A stretch of 23,834 nt of DNA from Lachnospiraceae bacterium. Its GTDB lineage: Bacteria > Bacillota_A > Clostridia > Lachnospirales > Lachnospiraceae. Shown here in pieces: positions 1-7,972 of this stretch. The notes under the pieces were generated by a model. That model had not been told where the DNA came from, made no database searches, and saw only the letters and a program-made list of their open reading frames with translations. A program made the translations under genes and the position numbers. Every line of letters starts with the position of its first letter. Positions within the stretch are counted from its first letter, which is position 1. Location of the stretch: NCBI GenBank assembly GCA_009774465.1, contig VSNT01000060.1:1-23834 (forward strand). The letters run 5' to 3'.

Positions 1-3
1 ATG

Positions 4-9
4 TATAAT
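4..9 (+). promoter_or_regulatory. possible -10 box for the GH94 gene
   Basis: TATAAT lies at 4-9, 90 bases before the GH94 start. The matching -35 region would be outside the window, so this rests on one hexamer only. Confidence 0.3.
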
Positions 10-26
10 TCTGATTATATCAAGAA

Positions 27-40
27 CTTAAACGTTTTCA
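27..40 (+). promoter_or_regulatory. cre-like catabolite repression site
   Basis: The 14 bases CTTAAACGTTTTCA fit the Gram-positive CcpA operator consensus TGWAANCGNTNWCA at all positions except the first two. The site lies downstream of a possible -10 box and upstream of the ribosome binding site. That is where a bound CcpA would block transcription of a disaccharide-using gene. That CcpA binds here is inference. Confidence 0.4.
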
Positions 41-99
41 CATATTCCTACTAATAAACAATAAACTTTTCTAAATCCAATAAATAAGGAGGTATCCTA

Positions 100-2535
100 A
101 TGAAATTTGGCTATTTTGATGATAAAAACCGGGAATACGTGATTACCACTCCCAAAACACCGCTGCCCTGGATCAATTATCTTGGCTGTAATGATTTTTT
201 CAGCCTGATCTCCAACACCTGCGGCGGCTATTCCTTCTATAAAGATGCAAAGCTGCTCCGTCTGACACGCTATCGCTACAATAATGTACCGGCAGATACC
301 AACGGAAAATATTTTTACATAAAAGATAATGATACCGTCTGGAATCCGGGCTGGCAGCCAAGCCAGACACCCCTTGACTCTTATGAATGCCGGCATGGTA
401 TCGGCTACAGCCGCTTTACCTCTTCCAAAAATGAACTAAAGGCTTCACTGCTTACTTTTGTTCCCATGAATGATGCCTGTGAAGTAAGTCAGCTTAAGCT
501 GACCAACGAATCTTCCAACTCTAAAAATATTTCTGTTTTTTCTTACGTGGAATGGTGCCTGTGGAATGCAGATGACGACATGAAAAATTTCCAGAGGAAT
601 TTCAGCACCGGAGAAGTGGAGGTTTCCGGCTCCGCTATTTTTCACAAAACAGAATACCGGGAAAGACGAAATCACTATGCTGTTTATTCTGTCAACAGTA
701 AAATAGATGGATTTGACACTGACCGCAATGCTTTCCTAGGCGCTTACAGGGGAAACGCTCTTCCTGAAGCGGTAGAAAATGGCTCCTGCACCAATTCCAT
801 TGCAAGAGGCTGGTCGCCTGCTGCCTGCCACCAGCTCAATATAACGCTGTCTCCCGGCGAAACAAAATCTCTTATTTTTGTTTTAGGTTACATAGAAGTT
901 CCTGAAAACGATAAATGGGAGTCCAAAGGTATTATCAATAAGAAACCTGCTTTTGCCATGCTGGATAAATTTAAAACAGATGAAGATATCGAAAAAGCTT
1001 TTAAAGAGCTTAATGAATACTGGTGCGGCCTTCTTTCCAAATACACAGTCAAATCCTCTAACGCCAAGGTAGACCGGATGGTCAATATCTGGAATCAATA
1101 TCAATGTATGGTAACCTTTAATATGTCCCGTTCCGCTTCTTACTATGAATCCGGCATAGGAAGGGGTATGGGATTTCGGGATTCCTGCCAGGACTTACTA
1201 GGATTTGTACATTTAATTCCGGACAGGGCAAAAGAAAGAATTCTTGATATTGCCTCCACCCAGTTTCCTGATGGCAGCGCTTACCACCAATATCAACCCC
1301 TCACCAAAAAAGGCAACTCCGACATTGGCAGCGGGTTTAATGACGATCCTTTATGGCTGATTGCCTGCACCAGCGCTTACGTACGTGAAACGGGAGATAC
1401 CGGAATTCTGAACGAACCGGTTCCTTTTGACAATAACAGCGCCCCTAAGGCTCCTCTTATGGAACACCTGAAACGCTCTTTCGACTATATTATCAATCAC
1501 AAAGGGCCTCATACACTGCCTCTGATCGGACGCGCCGACTGGAATGACTGCCTGAACCTGAACTGCTTTTCAGCCCATCCGGGAGAATCCTTCCAGACCT
1601 TCGGCCCCAGCGAAGGGCCTGTGGCCGAATCTGTATTTATTGCAGGCATGTTTGTCAAATATGGGGAAGAATATGCAAAATTATGCGCAATTTCAGGCGA
1701 TTTATCCGAAGCAGCGCGTGCCCGCAGGGAGGTTTCCCTTGTGTATGACGCAATCCTGAATGACGGTTGGGACGGAGAATGGTTTTTACGCGCTTATGAT
1801 GCACACGGGCAGAAGGTAGGCTCAAAGGAATGTGAAGAAGGACAGATTTACATTGAGCCCCAGGGATTTTGCGTTCTTGCAGGCGTCGGCATAAAGGAAG
1901 GACTGGCTGAAAAAGCGCTGGACTCGGTAAAGGAAATACTTGATACCAGGTATGGAGTGATGCTCCTGCAGCCTGCCTATACCAGATATCATTTAGAGCT
2001 GGGTGAGGTTACCTCTTATCCCCCCGGATATAAAGAAAATGCAGGAATTTTCTGCCATAATAACCCCTGGGTGTCTATTGCGGAAACGGTGCTGGGACGG
2101 GGAAACCGTGCCTTTGAAATTTACCGGAAAACCTGCCCTGCTTATGTGGAAGAAATCAGCGAAATTCACAGGACAGAGCCCTATATCTATTCACAGATGG
2201 TTGCCGGAAAGGACGCCGACTCACATGGGGAAGCTAAAAACAGCTGGCTTACCGGCACAGCCGCATGGACCTTTGTAAACATCTCCCAATATATCCTGGG
2301 TGTATATCCCGACTATGAAGGTCTGCGCATCAATCCCTGCGTTCCAAAAGACTTTGGAGATTTTGAAATCACAAGAAAATTCCGGGAGGGAATTTACAAT
2401 ATTAAAGTCATTAATCCTGACAATGTTGAAAAGGGGATAAAAAGCATTATCGTTGACGGTACCCCTGTTGACGGATGTTTGATCCCCTATGTGAAAGGAA
2501 AGGAATTTTATCAGGTAGTTGTTACTATGGGGTAA
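100..2535 (+). CDS. GH94 cellobiose phosphorylase-like protein
   Basis: An 811-residue cytoplasmic enzyme of glycoside hydrolase family 94. Such enzymes use inorganic phosphate to split a beta-linked glucose disaccharide into glucose 1-phosphate and glucose, saving one ATP per disaccharide. The length matches clostridial cellobiose phosphorylases. The N-terminal beta-sandwich half opens with MKFGYFDD and a YPGW-like ...NPGWQP segment. The (alpha/alpha)6 catalytic half carries GRGMGFRDSCQD (about 353-364) and GRADWNDCLNL, whose D483 is the expected general acid. There is no signal peptide. AGGAGG stands 8 bases before the ATG. No transporter or other sugar gene is next to it. Cellobiose is the best guess for substrate, but chitobiose, cellodextrin or laminaribiose phosphorylases of the same family cannot be excluded by eye. 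Confidence 0.9.
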   Translation: MKFGYFDDKNREYVITTPKTPLPWINYLGCNDFFSLISNTCGGYSFYKDAKLLRLTRYRYNNVPADTNGKYFYIKDNDTVWNPGWQPSQTPLDSYECRHGIGYSRFTSSKNELKASLLTFVPMNDACEVSQLKLTNESSNSKNISVFSYVEWCLWNADDDMKNFQRNFSTGEVEVSGSAIFHKTEYRERRNHYAVYSVNSKIDGFDTDRNAFLGAYRGNALPEAVENGSCTNSIARGWSPAACHQLNITLSPGETKSLIFVLGYIEVPENDKWESKGIINKKPAFAMLDKFKTDEDIEKAFKELNEYWCGLLSKYTVKSSNAKVDRMVNIWNQYQCMVTFNMSRSASYYESGIGRGMGFRDSCQDLLGFVHLIPDRAKERILDIASTQFPDGSAYHQYQPLTKKGNSDIGSGFNDDPLWLIACTSAYVRETGDTGILNEPVPFDNNSAPKAPLMEHLKRSFDYIINHKGPHTLPLIGRADWNDCLNLNCFSAHPGESFQTFGPSEGPVAESVFIAGMFVKYGEEYAKLCAISGDLSEAARARREVSLVYDAILNDGWDGEWFLRAYDAHGQKVGSKECEEGQIYIEPQGFCVLAGVGIKEGLAEKALDSVKEILDTRYGVMLLQPAYTRYHLELGEVTSYPPGYKENAGIFCHNNPWVSIAETVLGRGNRAFEIYRKTCPAYVEEISEIHRTEPYIYSQMVAGKDADSHGEAKNSWLTGTAAWTFVNISQYILGVYPDYEGLRINPCVPKDFGDFEITRKFREGIYNIKVINPDNVEKGIKSIIVDGTPVDGCLIPYVKGKEFYQVVVTMG

Positions 2536-2542
2536 ACAACGT

Positions 2543-2583
2543 CTGCCCGGCACCAGTAAATTCTGCGTGCCGGGCAGCTTTTT
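2543..2583 (+). terminator. rho-independent terminator after the GH94 gene
   Basis: An 11-bp perfect GC-rich stem (CTGCCCGGCAC at 2543-2553 with GTGCCGGGCAG at 2567-2577) and a 13-base loop are followed by CTTTTTA. It sits between two converging genes. The T-run favours the plus strand; on the minus strand the run after the stem is weak. Confidence 0.85.
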
Positions 2584-2584
2584 A

Positions 2585-3250
2585 CTACCCTGTAATTCTC
2601 CGATCCAGTTTCTTTGACAGCTTTGTTCCAATCATCTGCAGAATCTGCACCAGGGCCACCAGAAGTACCACTGTGACAATCATAATATCCGCCTGATACC
2701 TGTAATAACCATACCTGATTGCAATATCTCCAAGGCCGCCGCCTCCCACAACACCTGCCATAGCCGAATAGCCAAGGATCGTGCCAAGTGAAATCGTCGC
2801 CCCCACAATCAGAGAGGTTCTCGCCTCCGCCAGAAGAACCTTCCAGATAATGGTTTTCAGGCCGGCTCCCATACTTTGTGCCGCTTCAATCACCCCATGA
2901 TCCACCTCAAGAAGGGAGGATTCCACCAGTCTCGCCACAAAAGGCGCCGCCGCAAGGGCAAGGGGCACAATGGTGGCTGTGGCTCCATAACTTTTTCCCA
3001 CAATCAGTCTGGTAAAAGGAATAATCAGCATCAGCAAAATCAAAAAAGGAATACTCCTTACAATATTTACCACTACATCCAGTATTTTATAAATAATCTT
3101 ATTTGGCTTTAATCCGCCGGGCGCTGTCACCACCAGTATAATTCCCATAGGCAGCCCAAGCAGGTAAGCAATTAAGGTGGAAACAAGCGTCATATATAAA
3201 GTCACTCCTGTTCCCTCCACGATCATCATAATTGTCTGATTATCCCACAT
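2585..3250 (-). CDS. metI: Methionine ABC transporter permease MetI
   Basis: A 221-residue inner-membrane permease of the MetI family, which with MetN and the binding protein MetQ imports L- and D-methionine. It has five hydrophobic segments and the cytoplasmic EAA loop that docks on the ATPase (EAAQSMGAGLKTIIW, about 122-136). The typical start ...TLYMTLVSTL and the GGGGLGDIAIRYGY stretch near the C-terminus are both MetI hallmarks. Its ATG lies inside the last codons of metN (11-base overlap), with a GAGGAG ribosome binding site in metN, so translation is probably coupled. No metQ gene follows: the next gene is the convergent GH94 gene. Confidence 0.93.
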   Translation of the reverse strand: MWDNQTIMMIVEGTGVTLYMTLVSTLIAYLLGLPMGIILVVTAPGGLKPNKIIYKILDVVVNIVRSIPFLILLMLIIPFTRLIVGKSYGATATIVPLALAAAPFVARLVESSLLEVDHGVIEAAQSMGAGLKTIIWKVLLAEARTSLIVGATISLGTILGYSAMAGVVGGGGLGDIAIRYGYYRYQADIMIVTVVLLVALVQILQMIGTKLSKKLDRRITG

Positions 3251-4253
3251 AATTATTCAGCTCCTCTACTTCCAGTTTTCTTTCTTTCAAATACTCTATC
3301 ATTTTGTCAGCAACCGACGTCTCTTCCGGAAGCTGAAGGATCATCTGTCCATGCGCCACGCCGCCGATATCCCTTGTATCCGCCAGAAGAATGTTCACCG
3401 GCATCTTACAGGTCAGTACCATATTGGCAATCACCGGTTCAAAAGAAGAATTGCTGGTAAACACAATACGGATGCACCTCTTTCCTTTCATTTCCTCATA
3501 TCGGCCGCCTTCTTTCTGGAACACCAGCTTTTTCGCCGCCTTACTCTTCGGCCTCTGGAAGACTTCCTCCACGGTTCCTGTCTCCGCCAAAGTTCCCTCA
3601 TCTATAATAGCCACATGACTGCAGATTTCCTGTACCACAGCCATTTCATGGGTAATAATCACAATGGTGATTCCGTACTTTTGATTGATTTCCTTAAGCA
3701 GCGCTAAAATTGCCTTGGTAGTGGTAGGATCAAGGGCGCTGGTTGCCTCATCACAAAGCAGAATCCTGGGATTGGTGGCAAGCGCTCTTGCAATGGCCAC
3801 CCGCTGCTTCTGCCCTCCGGAAAGCTGTGCCGGATAGGCCAGTTCCTTTTCCGTAAGTCCCACAATTTCAAGAAGCTCCCTTGCTCTTGCAAGGGCGTCC
3901 TTACGGGGAACCTTGATAATTTCCAGAGGAAAGCAAATATTATCGATTACCGTTCTTTGCATCAACAGATTAAAATGCTGAAAAATCATGGCGATATGGG
4001 TACGGGTTTCTCTAAGCTCTTTATCTGTCAACGTGGAAAGATCTTTTCCCTCCACACAGACCGTCCCGCTGGTAGGCCTTTCCAGAAAGTTAAGACACCT
4101 GACCAAAGTGGATTTCCCGGCACCGCTCATACCAATAATACCGTAAATCTCTCCCTGATGGATTTCAAGGTTAATTCCCTTTAACGCTTCAACCGTATTG
4201 TCTTTTCCTGTAAAGGTCTTGGTGACATTTTTTATTTGAATCATTGTTTCCAT
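3240..4253 (-). CDS. metN: Methionine ABC transporter ATP-binding protein MetN
   Basis: The 337-residue ATPase of the MetNI importer. Walker A GMSGAGKST (about 41-49), signature LSGGQ (144-148) and Walker B LLCDEATSALDP (from 165) are all present. The C-terminal ~80 residues form an ACT-like NIL domain (CIRIVFTSNSSFEPVIANM onward), the regulatory domain that binds intracellular methionine and causes trans-inhibition in known MetN proteins. The frame is open up to an ATG at 4298, but GAGG lies 13 bases before the ATG at 4253, and METMIQIKNV resembles the family start. Another ATG at 4244 is also possible. No S-box is visible upstream; the upstream bases run straight into a toxin remnant. Confidence 0.92.
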   Translation of the reverse strand: METMIQIKNVTKTFTGKDNTVEALKGINLEIHQGEIYGIIGMSGAGKSTLVRCLNFLERPTSGTVCVEGKDLSTLTDKELRETRTHIAMIFQHFNLLMQRTVIDNICFPLEIIKVPRKDALARARELLEIVGLTEKELAYPAQLSGGQKQRVAIARALATNPRILLCDEATSALDPTTTKAILALLKEINQKYGITIVIITHEMAVVQEICSHVAIIDEGTLAETGTVEEVFQRPKSKAAKKLVFQKEGGRYEEMKGKRCIRIVFTSNSSFEPVIANMVLTCKMPVNILLADTRDIGGVAHGQMILQLPEETSVADKMIEYLKERKLEVEELNNYVG

Positions 4254-4436
4254 AAACTGATTATGACCTCGTTTCTTTTTATCATTAGGTTTCAACATTT
4301 ATCATCTTATCATAAAGGCAGTTTCCTTGCAACGCGGTACGTTTTCTTTTTATTAGCGTATGGATAAGTAATAAAAGTATTTTAAAAGATTGAATAAACT
4401 GTTATAATAAAAATATCAATAAAAAAGTTGGTGTAA

Positions 4437-4601
4437 AATGATAAACCATTGCCAAGTTGTTTGATATTGGGATTTTCCGTCAAATCACAGTATATTCATA
4501 TTGTAGTAAGTTGTGATACAGATTTTATATATTTGATAACTGCATATTATCCCGATCCCGATATATGGGAAAATGATTTTAAAACAAGAAAGGGGCGTTA
4601 A
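4437..4601 (+). pseudogene. 5'-truncated DUF4258 toxin remnant
   Basis: Reading from 4437 to the TAA at 4599-4601 gives 54 residues starting NDKPLPSCLILGF and ending AYYPDPDIWENDFKTRKGR. These match the conserved C-terminal half of DUF4258 proteins (D-K-P-x-P-S-C-L, then I-T-A-Y-x-P-D-P-x-x-W-E-x-D-F-K-x-R). These small proteins are commonly encoded just before a YgiT-type antitoxin, as here. The codon before the fragment is TAA (4434-4436), and no frame upstream gives the expected N-terminal helix or its R-M-x-x-R-x-I segment, so about half of the protein is gone. The family assignment is from recalled motif patterns; the truncation is seen directly. Confidence 0.75.
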
Positions 4602-4603
4602 TT

Positions 4604-4831
4604 ATGGTATGTATGGAATGCGGAGCTAAAGCCGAAAAAGGATATACGACAAGTGTAACTGATTTAGGAAACTGTCTTTTAATTGTGCGACAGGTTCCCT
4701 GTTATAAATGTACAGAATGTAACGAAATTATTTATACAGGAGACGTTATTAAGAGATTGGAACAGATCATAGAACAGGCGAAACAATTTACACAGGAAAT
4801 TTCTATTGTAAATTATAGTAGTGCTGCATGA
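4604..4831 (+). CDS. YgiT/MqsA-type zinc-finger antitoxin
   Basis: A 75-residue protein with two cysteine pairs, C3-x2-C6 and C36-x2-C39 (plus C24 and C33), in the arrangement of the zinc-binding N-terminal domain of MqsA/YgiT. The C-terminal helix-turn-helix half of MqsA is absent, as is usual for the short clostridial form, so DNA binding is doubtful. It starts two bases after the stop of the truncated DUF4258 toxin, with an AAAGGGG ribosome binding site inside the toxin's last codons. It is intact while its expected partner is broken, so it is probably an orphan antitoxin kept after toxin loss, or a trans-acting one. Confidence 0.8.
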   Translation: MVCMECGAKAEKGYTTSVTDLGNCLLIVRQVPCYKCTECNEIIYTGDVIKRLEQIIEQAKQFTQEISIVNYSSAA

Positions 4832-4868
4832 TATAGTTGAAAATCCATAAAAGAAAGGTCTTTATATT

Positions 4869-5804
4869 ATGAGCAGGAAAAAAGCAGTCGTTTCACTGGG
4901 ACACAGCGCATTAGGCTATTCCACTTTAGAGCAATGGGACGCAGTTAAGGTAACTGCCAAAGCCCTTGCAGATTTAGTTGAAGCAGATTATCAGTTAACC
5001 ATTACCCACAGCAATGGCCCCCAGATCAGCATGATCCACAAGGCCATGACAGAGCTGCGGCGTATTTATATTGACTATACACCCGCTCCCATGTGCGTGT
5101 GCAGTGCCATGAGTCAGGGCTATGTAGGCTATGATATTCAAAATTCCTTAAAAGCAGAGCTTTTAAGCCGAGGCATCAGCAAAACCGTATCCACCATTCT
5201 TACCCAGGTAACCGTAGATCCTTATGATGAGGCATTTTACGAGCCTACCAAGCTGATTGGACGCTATATGTCTTCTGAAGATGCGGAAATGGAAATAAAG
5301 AAGGGCAACTATGTTCAGGAAGAGCCGGGAAAAGGCTTCCGCCGCATCATAGCCGCACCCAGCCCCATTGATATTGTAGAGATTGAAGCCATCCGCACCC
5401 TTGCAGATGCCGGTCAGATTGTGATTGCCTGCGGCGGCGGCGGAATTCCGGTCATTGAGCAAAAACATGCCTTAAAAGGCGCCTCTGCTGTCATTGAAAA
5501 GGATGTTATTGCCGGAAAGCTGGCTGCTGACCTTAACGCCGACCAGCTCATTATCCTTACTTCTGTTCCCAATGTTTATACCGGTTTTGGCACAAAGGAG
5601 CAAAAGGCTGTGCCTTCCCTCTCTCTAGATGAAGCACAAAAACTGATGGAAAAGGGCGAATTTGAGAAAGGTACCATGCTTCCAAAAATTGAAGCGGCAG
5701 TTTCCTATCTTACCAGCAATAAAAAAGGAAGTGTCCTTATCACTTCCTTAGAATCCGTATCCGATGCGTTAAAAGGAAAAGCAGGAACAGTGATCACTGC
5801 GTAA
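4869..5804 (+). CDS. Carbamate kinase-like amino acid kinase
   Basis: A 311-residue protein of the amino acid kinase fold that aligns along its whole length with carbamate kinases, especially the YqeA type. Carbamate kinase makes ATP and carbamate from carbamoyl phosphate and ADP. Conserved parts include AMSQGYVGYDIQNSL, VTQVTVDPYDEAFYEPTKLIGRY, the GKGFRRIIAAPSP segment, CGGGGIPV, ASAVIEKD (family K-D), LAADLNADQLIILTSV and GTMLPKIEAA. Two substrate-loop motifs differ: the N-terminal GGNALG is G11-H-S-A-L-G16, and THGNGPQ is T46-H-S-N-G-P-Q52. No arcA, argF or ygeW-like partner gene is next to it. Catalysis on carbamoyl phosphate is therefore uncertain. Ribosome binding site AGAAAGG. Confidence 0.8.
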   Translation: MSRKKAVVSLGHSALGYSTLEQWDAVKVTAKALADLVEADYQLTITHSNGPQISMIHKAMTELRRIYIDYTPAPMCVCSAMSQGYVGYDIQNSLKAELLSRGISKTVSTILTQVTVDPYDEAFYEPTKLIGRYMSSEDAEMEIKKGNYVQEEPGKGFRRIIAAPSPIDIVEIEAIRTLADAGQIVIACGGGGIPVIEQKHALKGASAVIEKDVIAGKLAADLNADQLIILTSVPNVYTGFGTKEQKAVPSLSLDEAQKLMEKGEFEKGTMLPKIEAAVSYLTSNKKGSVLITSLESVSDALKGKAGTVITA

Positions 5805-5822
5805 CATCAGACATTAATTACA

Positions 5823-5853
5823 AGAGGCTGAAAGGTCAAACCTTCCAGCCTCT
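5823..5853 (+). terminator. hairpin between convergent genes
   Basis: AGAGGCTGAAAGG (5823-5835) pairs with CCTTCCAGCCTCT (5841-5853) apart from one mismatch, with a 5-base loop, then GAATTTTA. It is placed between the carbamate kinase-like gene and the converging permease gene and could serve both strands, though the T-run is poor. Confidence 0.65.
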
Positions 5854-5887
5854 GAATTTTATAGCCAACAACATATCACACATATAA

Positions 5888-6730
5888 TTACTCCAGTTCC
5901 AGCCTTCTGTGAATCAAATACTCGCTTAAAAAATACAGCCCCACTCCCACTGCCAAATATACCACTGACATGATTGTAAACATGATCGTGTAAAAAGAGA
6001 AAGGAGATTCTTCAAACCGGTACAAAAACTCATTATCCATCACCATTTTGAGCATCAGGGGAAACATAATCACCATAAAAATTCCCTGTACTACAGCACT
6101 GATTGCAAAATAAGCGCCTACGGAACCCAGTATTCTGTGTTTACGTATCATCTGTCCCATTGTGATGGAAGCTATGATAGTCATGGCTCCGCTAAAGCAG
6201 CTCACCAGTTCCATAAAGACCGTGCTTACGCCAAAAACCTGAAAGCCTTTGAAAAATGGCATATCCCACAGATTTCCTAATTCTTTCATGGCTTCCACCA
6301 AAAGTAAAGCAAAATCTCCCTCCTTGGATGCCAGAGAAAGTACAGCAACACCTCCAAACACCATCAGGCTGAAAAGAATACCAATACTTGCAAGCAGTTC
6401 CCAAACACTCACAGTAATCACCTTGCTGATAAGCAGTTGGCGGGAAGTAACCGGCAAAGTATGTGTCAGGTATCCTTCATCCGTAAACATATTTTTATAG
6501 TAACGTACCGCTAAATAAATCACAATCCCTATGCTTACCCCAATCATTGCCACGTAAAACAACATAAACAGCATAATTCCTGACATGGGAAGCCCGATCC
6601 AGTCGCTGTCCCATATAGGCAGTGCAAAGGTAAGTCCGGCCACCGCCGCAATAATTATCAATACACCGAGCAACAGGGTAGGCACTTTCCAGACCGCTTT
6701 CCATTCATGCTTCATTAATTTTCCTAACAT
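5888..6730 (-). CDS. ABC-2 type transporter permease
   Basis: A 280-residue membrane protein with six predicted hydrophobic segments, roughly at 18-38, 50-75, 100-130, 165-190, 200-225 and 250-272. Its short N-terminus MLGKLMKHEWKAVWK is typical of ABC-2 permeases encoded after YtrB-like ATPases. Its ATG (6730) overlaps the end of the ATPase gene by 7 bases. GGGAGG sits 7 bases upstream, which supports this start over the ATG five codons later. The substrate cannot be told; relatives of this GntR-ABC type respond to cell-wall antibiotics and envelope stress (inference from family). Confidence 0.82.
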   Translation of the reverse strand: MLGKLMKHEWKAVWKVPTLLLGVLIIIAAVAGLTFALPIWDSDWIGLPMSGIMLFMLFYVAMIGVSIGIVIYLAVRYYKNMFTDEGYLTHTLPVTSRQLLISKVITVSVWELLASIGILFSLMVFGGVAVLSLASKEGDFALLLVEAMKELGNLWDMPFFKGFQVFGVSTVFMELVSCFSGAMTIIASITMGQMIRKHRILGSVGAYFAISAVVQGIFMVIMFPLMLKMVMDNEFLYRFEESPFSFYTIMFTIMSVVYLAVGVGLYFLSEYLIHRRLELE

Positions 6731-7425
6731 GCGAACACCTCCCTGAAATATGAATCCACAGATTTTCCTTTCACCTGGCGGATATCTTCAACAGTTTCAT
6801 GAAGTATCAGCCTTCCGTCTCTGATAAAAATCACTTCATCCAAAACCTTTTCTATATCGGAAATCAAATGTGTTGAAATAATTACTGTGGCATTTTCATT
6901 ATAATTTGTAATAATCGTCCTTAAAATATAATCTCTTGCAGCAGGATCAACGCCCGCAATTGGCTCATCCAGAATATATAATTGGGCGTCTCTGCTCATC
7001 ACCATGATAAGCTGTACCTTTTCTTTCGTTCCCTTGGAAAGGGTTCTTAAATATGCATTTTCGCTGATCCCCAGATTTGCAAGCATCTGTCTTGCCCTTT
7101 CCGGTCGGAAATCTGCATAAAAATCCACAAAATAATCAATCAGTTCCTTCACCTGCATACTGTTTTGAAAATAGGTTCTCTCAGGAAGATAAGAGACAAT
7201 GCTCTTAGTCTCAACTCCCGGAAGACAGCCATTTATTCTGATTTCTCCCTCAGTAGGCACTAACAGCCCATTCATCAGTTTGATCAATGTGGTCTTGCCA
7301 CTTCCGTTAGGCCCTAAAAGCCCGATAATCCTTCCTCTTGGAATCTCAAGATTCAAATGCTCTAATGCAACTTTTTTCTTTTCATAAACCTTAGTAAGAT
7401 TGTTGATCGTTACCAGTCCGCTCAT
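6724..7425 (-). CDS. ABC transporter ATP-binding protein, YtrB-like
   Basis: A 233-residue ATPase subunit. Walker A GPNGSGKTT (38-46), signature LSKGTKEKVQL (129-139), Walker B LYILDEP (149-155), D-loop GVDPAARD and switch His186 (ISTHLISD) are all present, so it should be active. The degenerate signature LSKGTK in place of LSGGQ is usual in this exporter subfamily. GGAGG lies just before the ATG. It follows the GntR regulator by 51 bases and overlaps the permease, forming a three-gene operon. Confidence 0.88.
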   Translation of the reverse strand: MSGLVTINNLTKVYEKKKVALEHLNLEIPRGRIIGLLGPNGSGKTTLIKLMNGLLVPTEGEIRINGCLPGVETKSIVSYLPERTYFQNSMQVKELIDYFVDFYADFRPERARQMLANLGISENAYLRTLSKGTKEKVQLIMVMSRDAQLYILDEPIAGVDPAARDYILRTIITNYNENATVIISTHLISDIEKVLDEVIFIRDGRLILHETVEDIRQVKGKSVDSYFREVFAC

Positions 7426-7476
7426 ATTTCCTCCATTCCGAAATCTCCTGGTTGAATAAATTGCTCATCAGAGAAT

Positions 7477-7848
7477 TTATTCAGCCTGCTCCCCTCCTGC
7501 CTGTTCAAGCAGCGTCACAATATCTTCTTTATTAAATCCAAGCTCCTTCATTTTACTTATAAACAATTCCACCTGTTCTCTCGCCAGGATATTCCGAGTC
7601 TGTTTAATCATTTCCATATCCTCCGTGACAATCCTGCCGCTTGTTCTCTGCGCCATTACAAGTCCGCTCCTTTCCAGCTCAGACAAAGCTTTCTGCATTG
7701 TATTGGGATTTACCCCTGCCTCGGCTGCCAGTTCCCTGACACTGGGAATCTTATCCCCCGGCTTATACTGCCCTGCAATAATGCGAAGCTGTATCACTTC
7801 AAGAATCTGCGCATAAATTGGACGGTCAGAATTTAAATTCCATGCCAT
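7477..7848 (-). CDS. GntR family (YtrA-type) transcriptional regulator
   Basis: A 123-residue repressor made of an N-terminal winged helix (DRPIYAQILEVIQLRIIAGQ, PSVRELAAEAGVNPNTMQKALSELERSGL) followed by a short helical tail of about 45 residues, the YtrA subfamily layout. Such proteins repress their own ABC transporter operon. The ATG at 7848 is chosen over the ATG at 7854, because GGGAG touches the latter but sits 6 bases before the former. The gene leads the operon and has its own promoter with an overlapping inverted repeat, so autorepression is likely. Confidence 0.88.
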   Translation of the reverse strand: MAWNLNSDRPIYAQILEVIQLRIIAGQYKPGDKIPSVRELAAEAGVNPNTMQKALSELERSGLVMAQRTSGRIVTEDMEMIKQTRNILAREQVELFISKMKELGFNKEDIVTLLEQAGGEQAE

Positions 7849-7870
7849 TTGCATCTCCCTTTCTTTGTAT

Positions 7871-7896
7871 TATTGTACTACTTAATTAATACAATA
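7871..7896. promoter_or_regulatory. operator-like inverted repeat for the YtrA-type regulator
   Basis: Perfect 7-base arms TATTGTA (7871-7877) and TACAATA (7890-7896) are separated by 12 bases. The inner arm overlaps the -10 box of the operon. Position and symmetry suit a dimeric GntR repressor; binding is inferred. Confidence 0.6.
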
Positions 7897-7919
7897 GTCT
7901 ATCTGGAAGCTTTTGTCAA
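7891..7919 (-). promoter_or_regulatory. sigma-A promoter of the GntR-ABC operon
   Basis: Minus-strand -35 TTGACA (7914-7919), 17-base spacer, -10 TATTGT (7891-7896). It is 43 bases upstream of the regulator's start. Confidence 0.7.
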
Positions 7920-7972
7920 GCTCTTTTCAAAAATATTGTTTATGGTAAGTATATACTAAGCTTAATTTTCCT

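Noticed and set aside
4330..4365. T-box-like GTACCGCG on the minus strand upstream of metN
   Set aside because: Only eight bases match the T-box core; the GGTGG part, a specifier stem and a matching terminator are missing, and the upstream bases belong to the toxin remnant.
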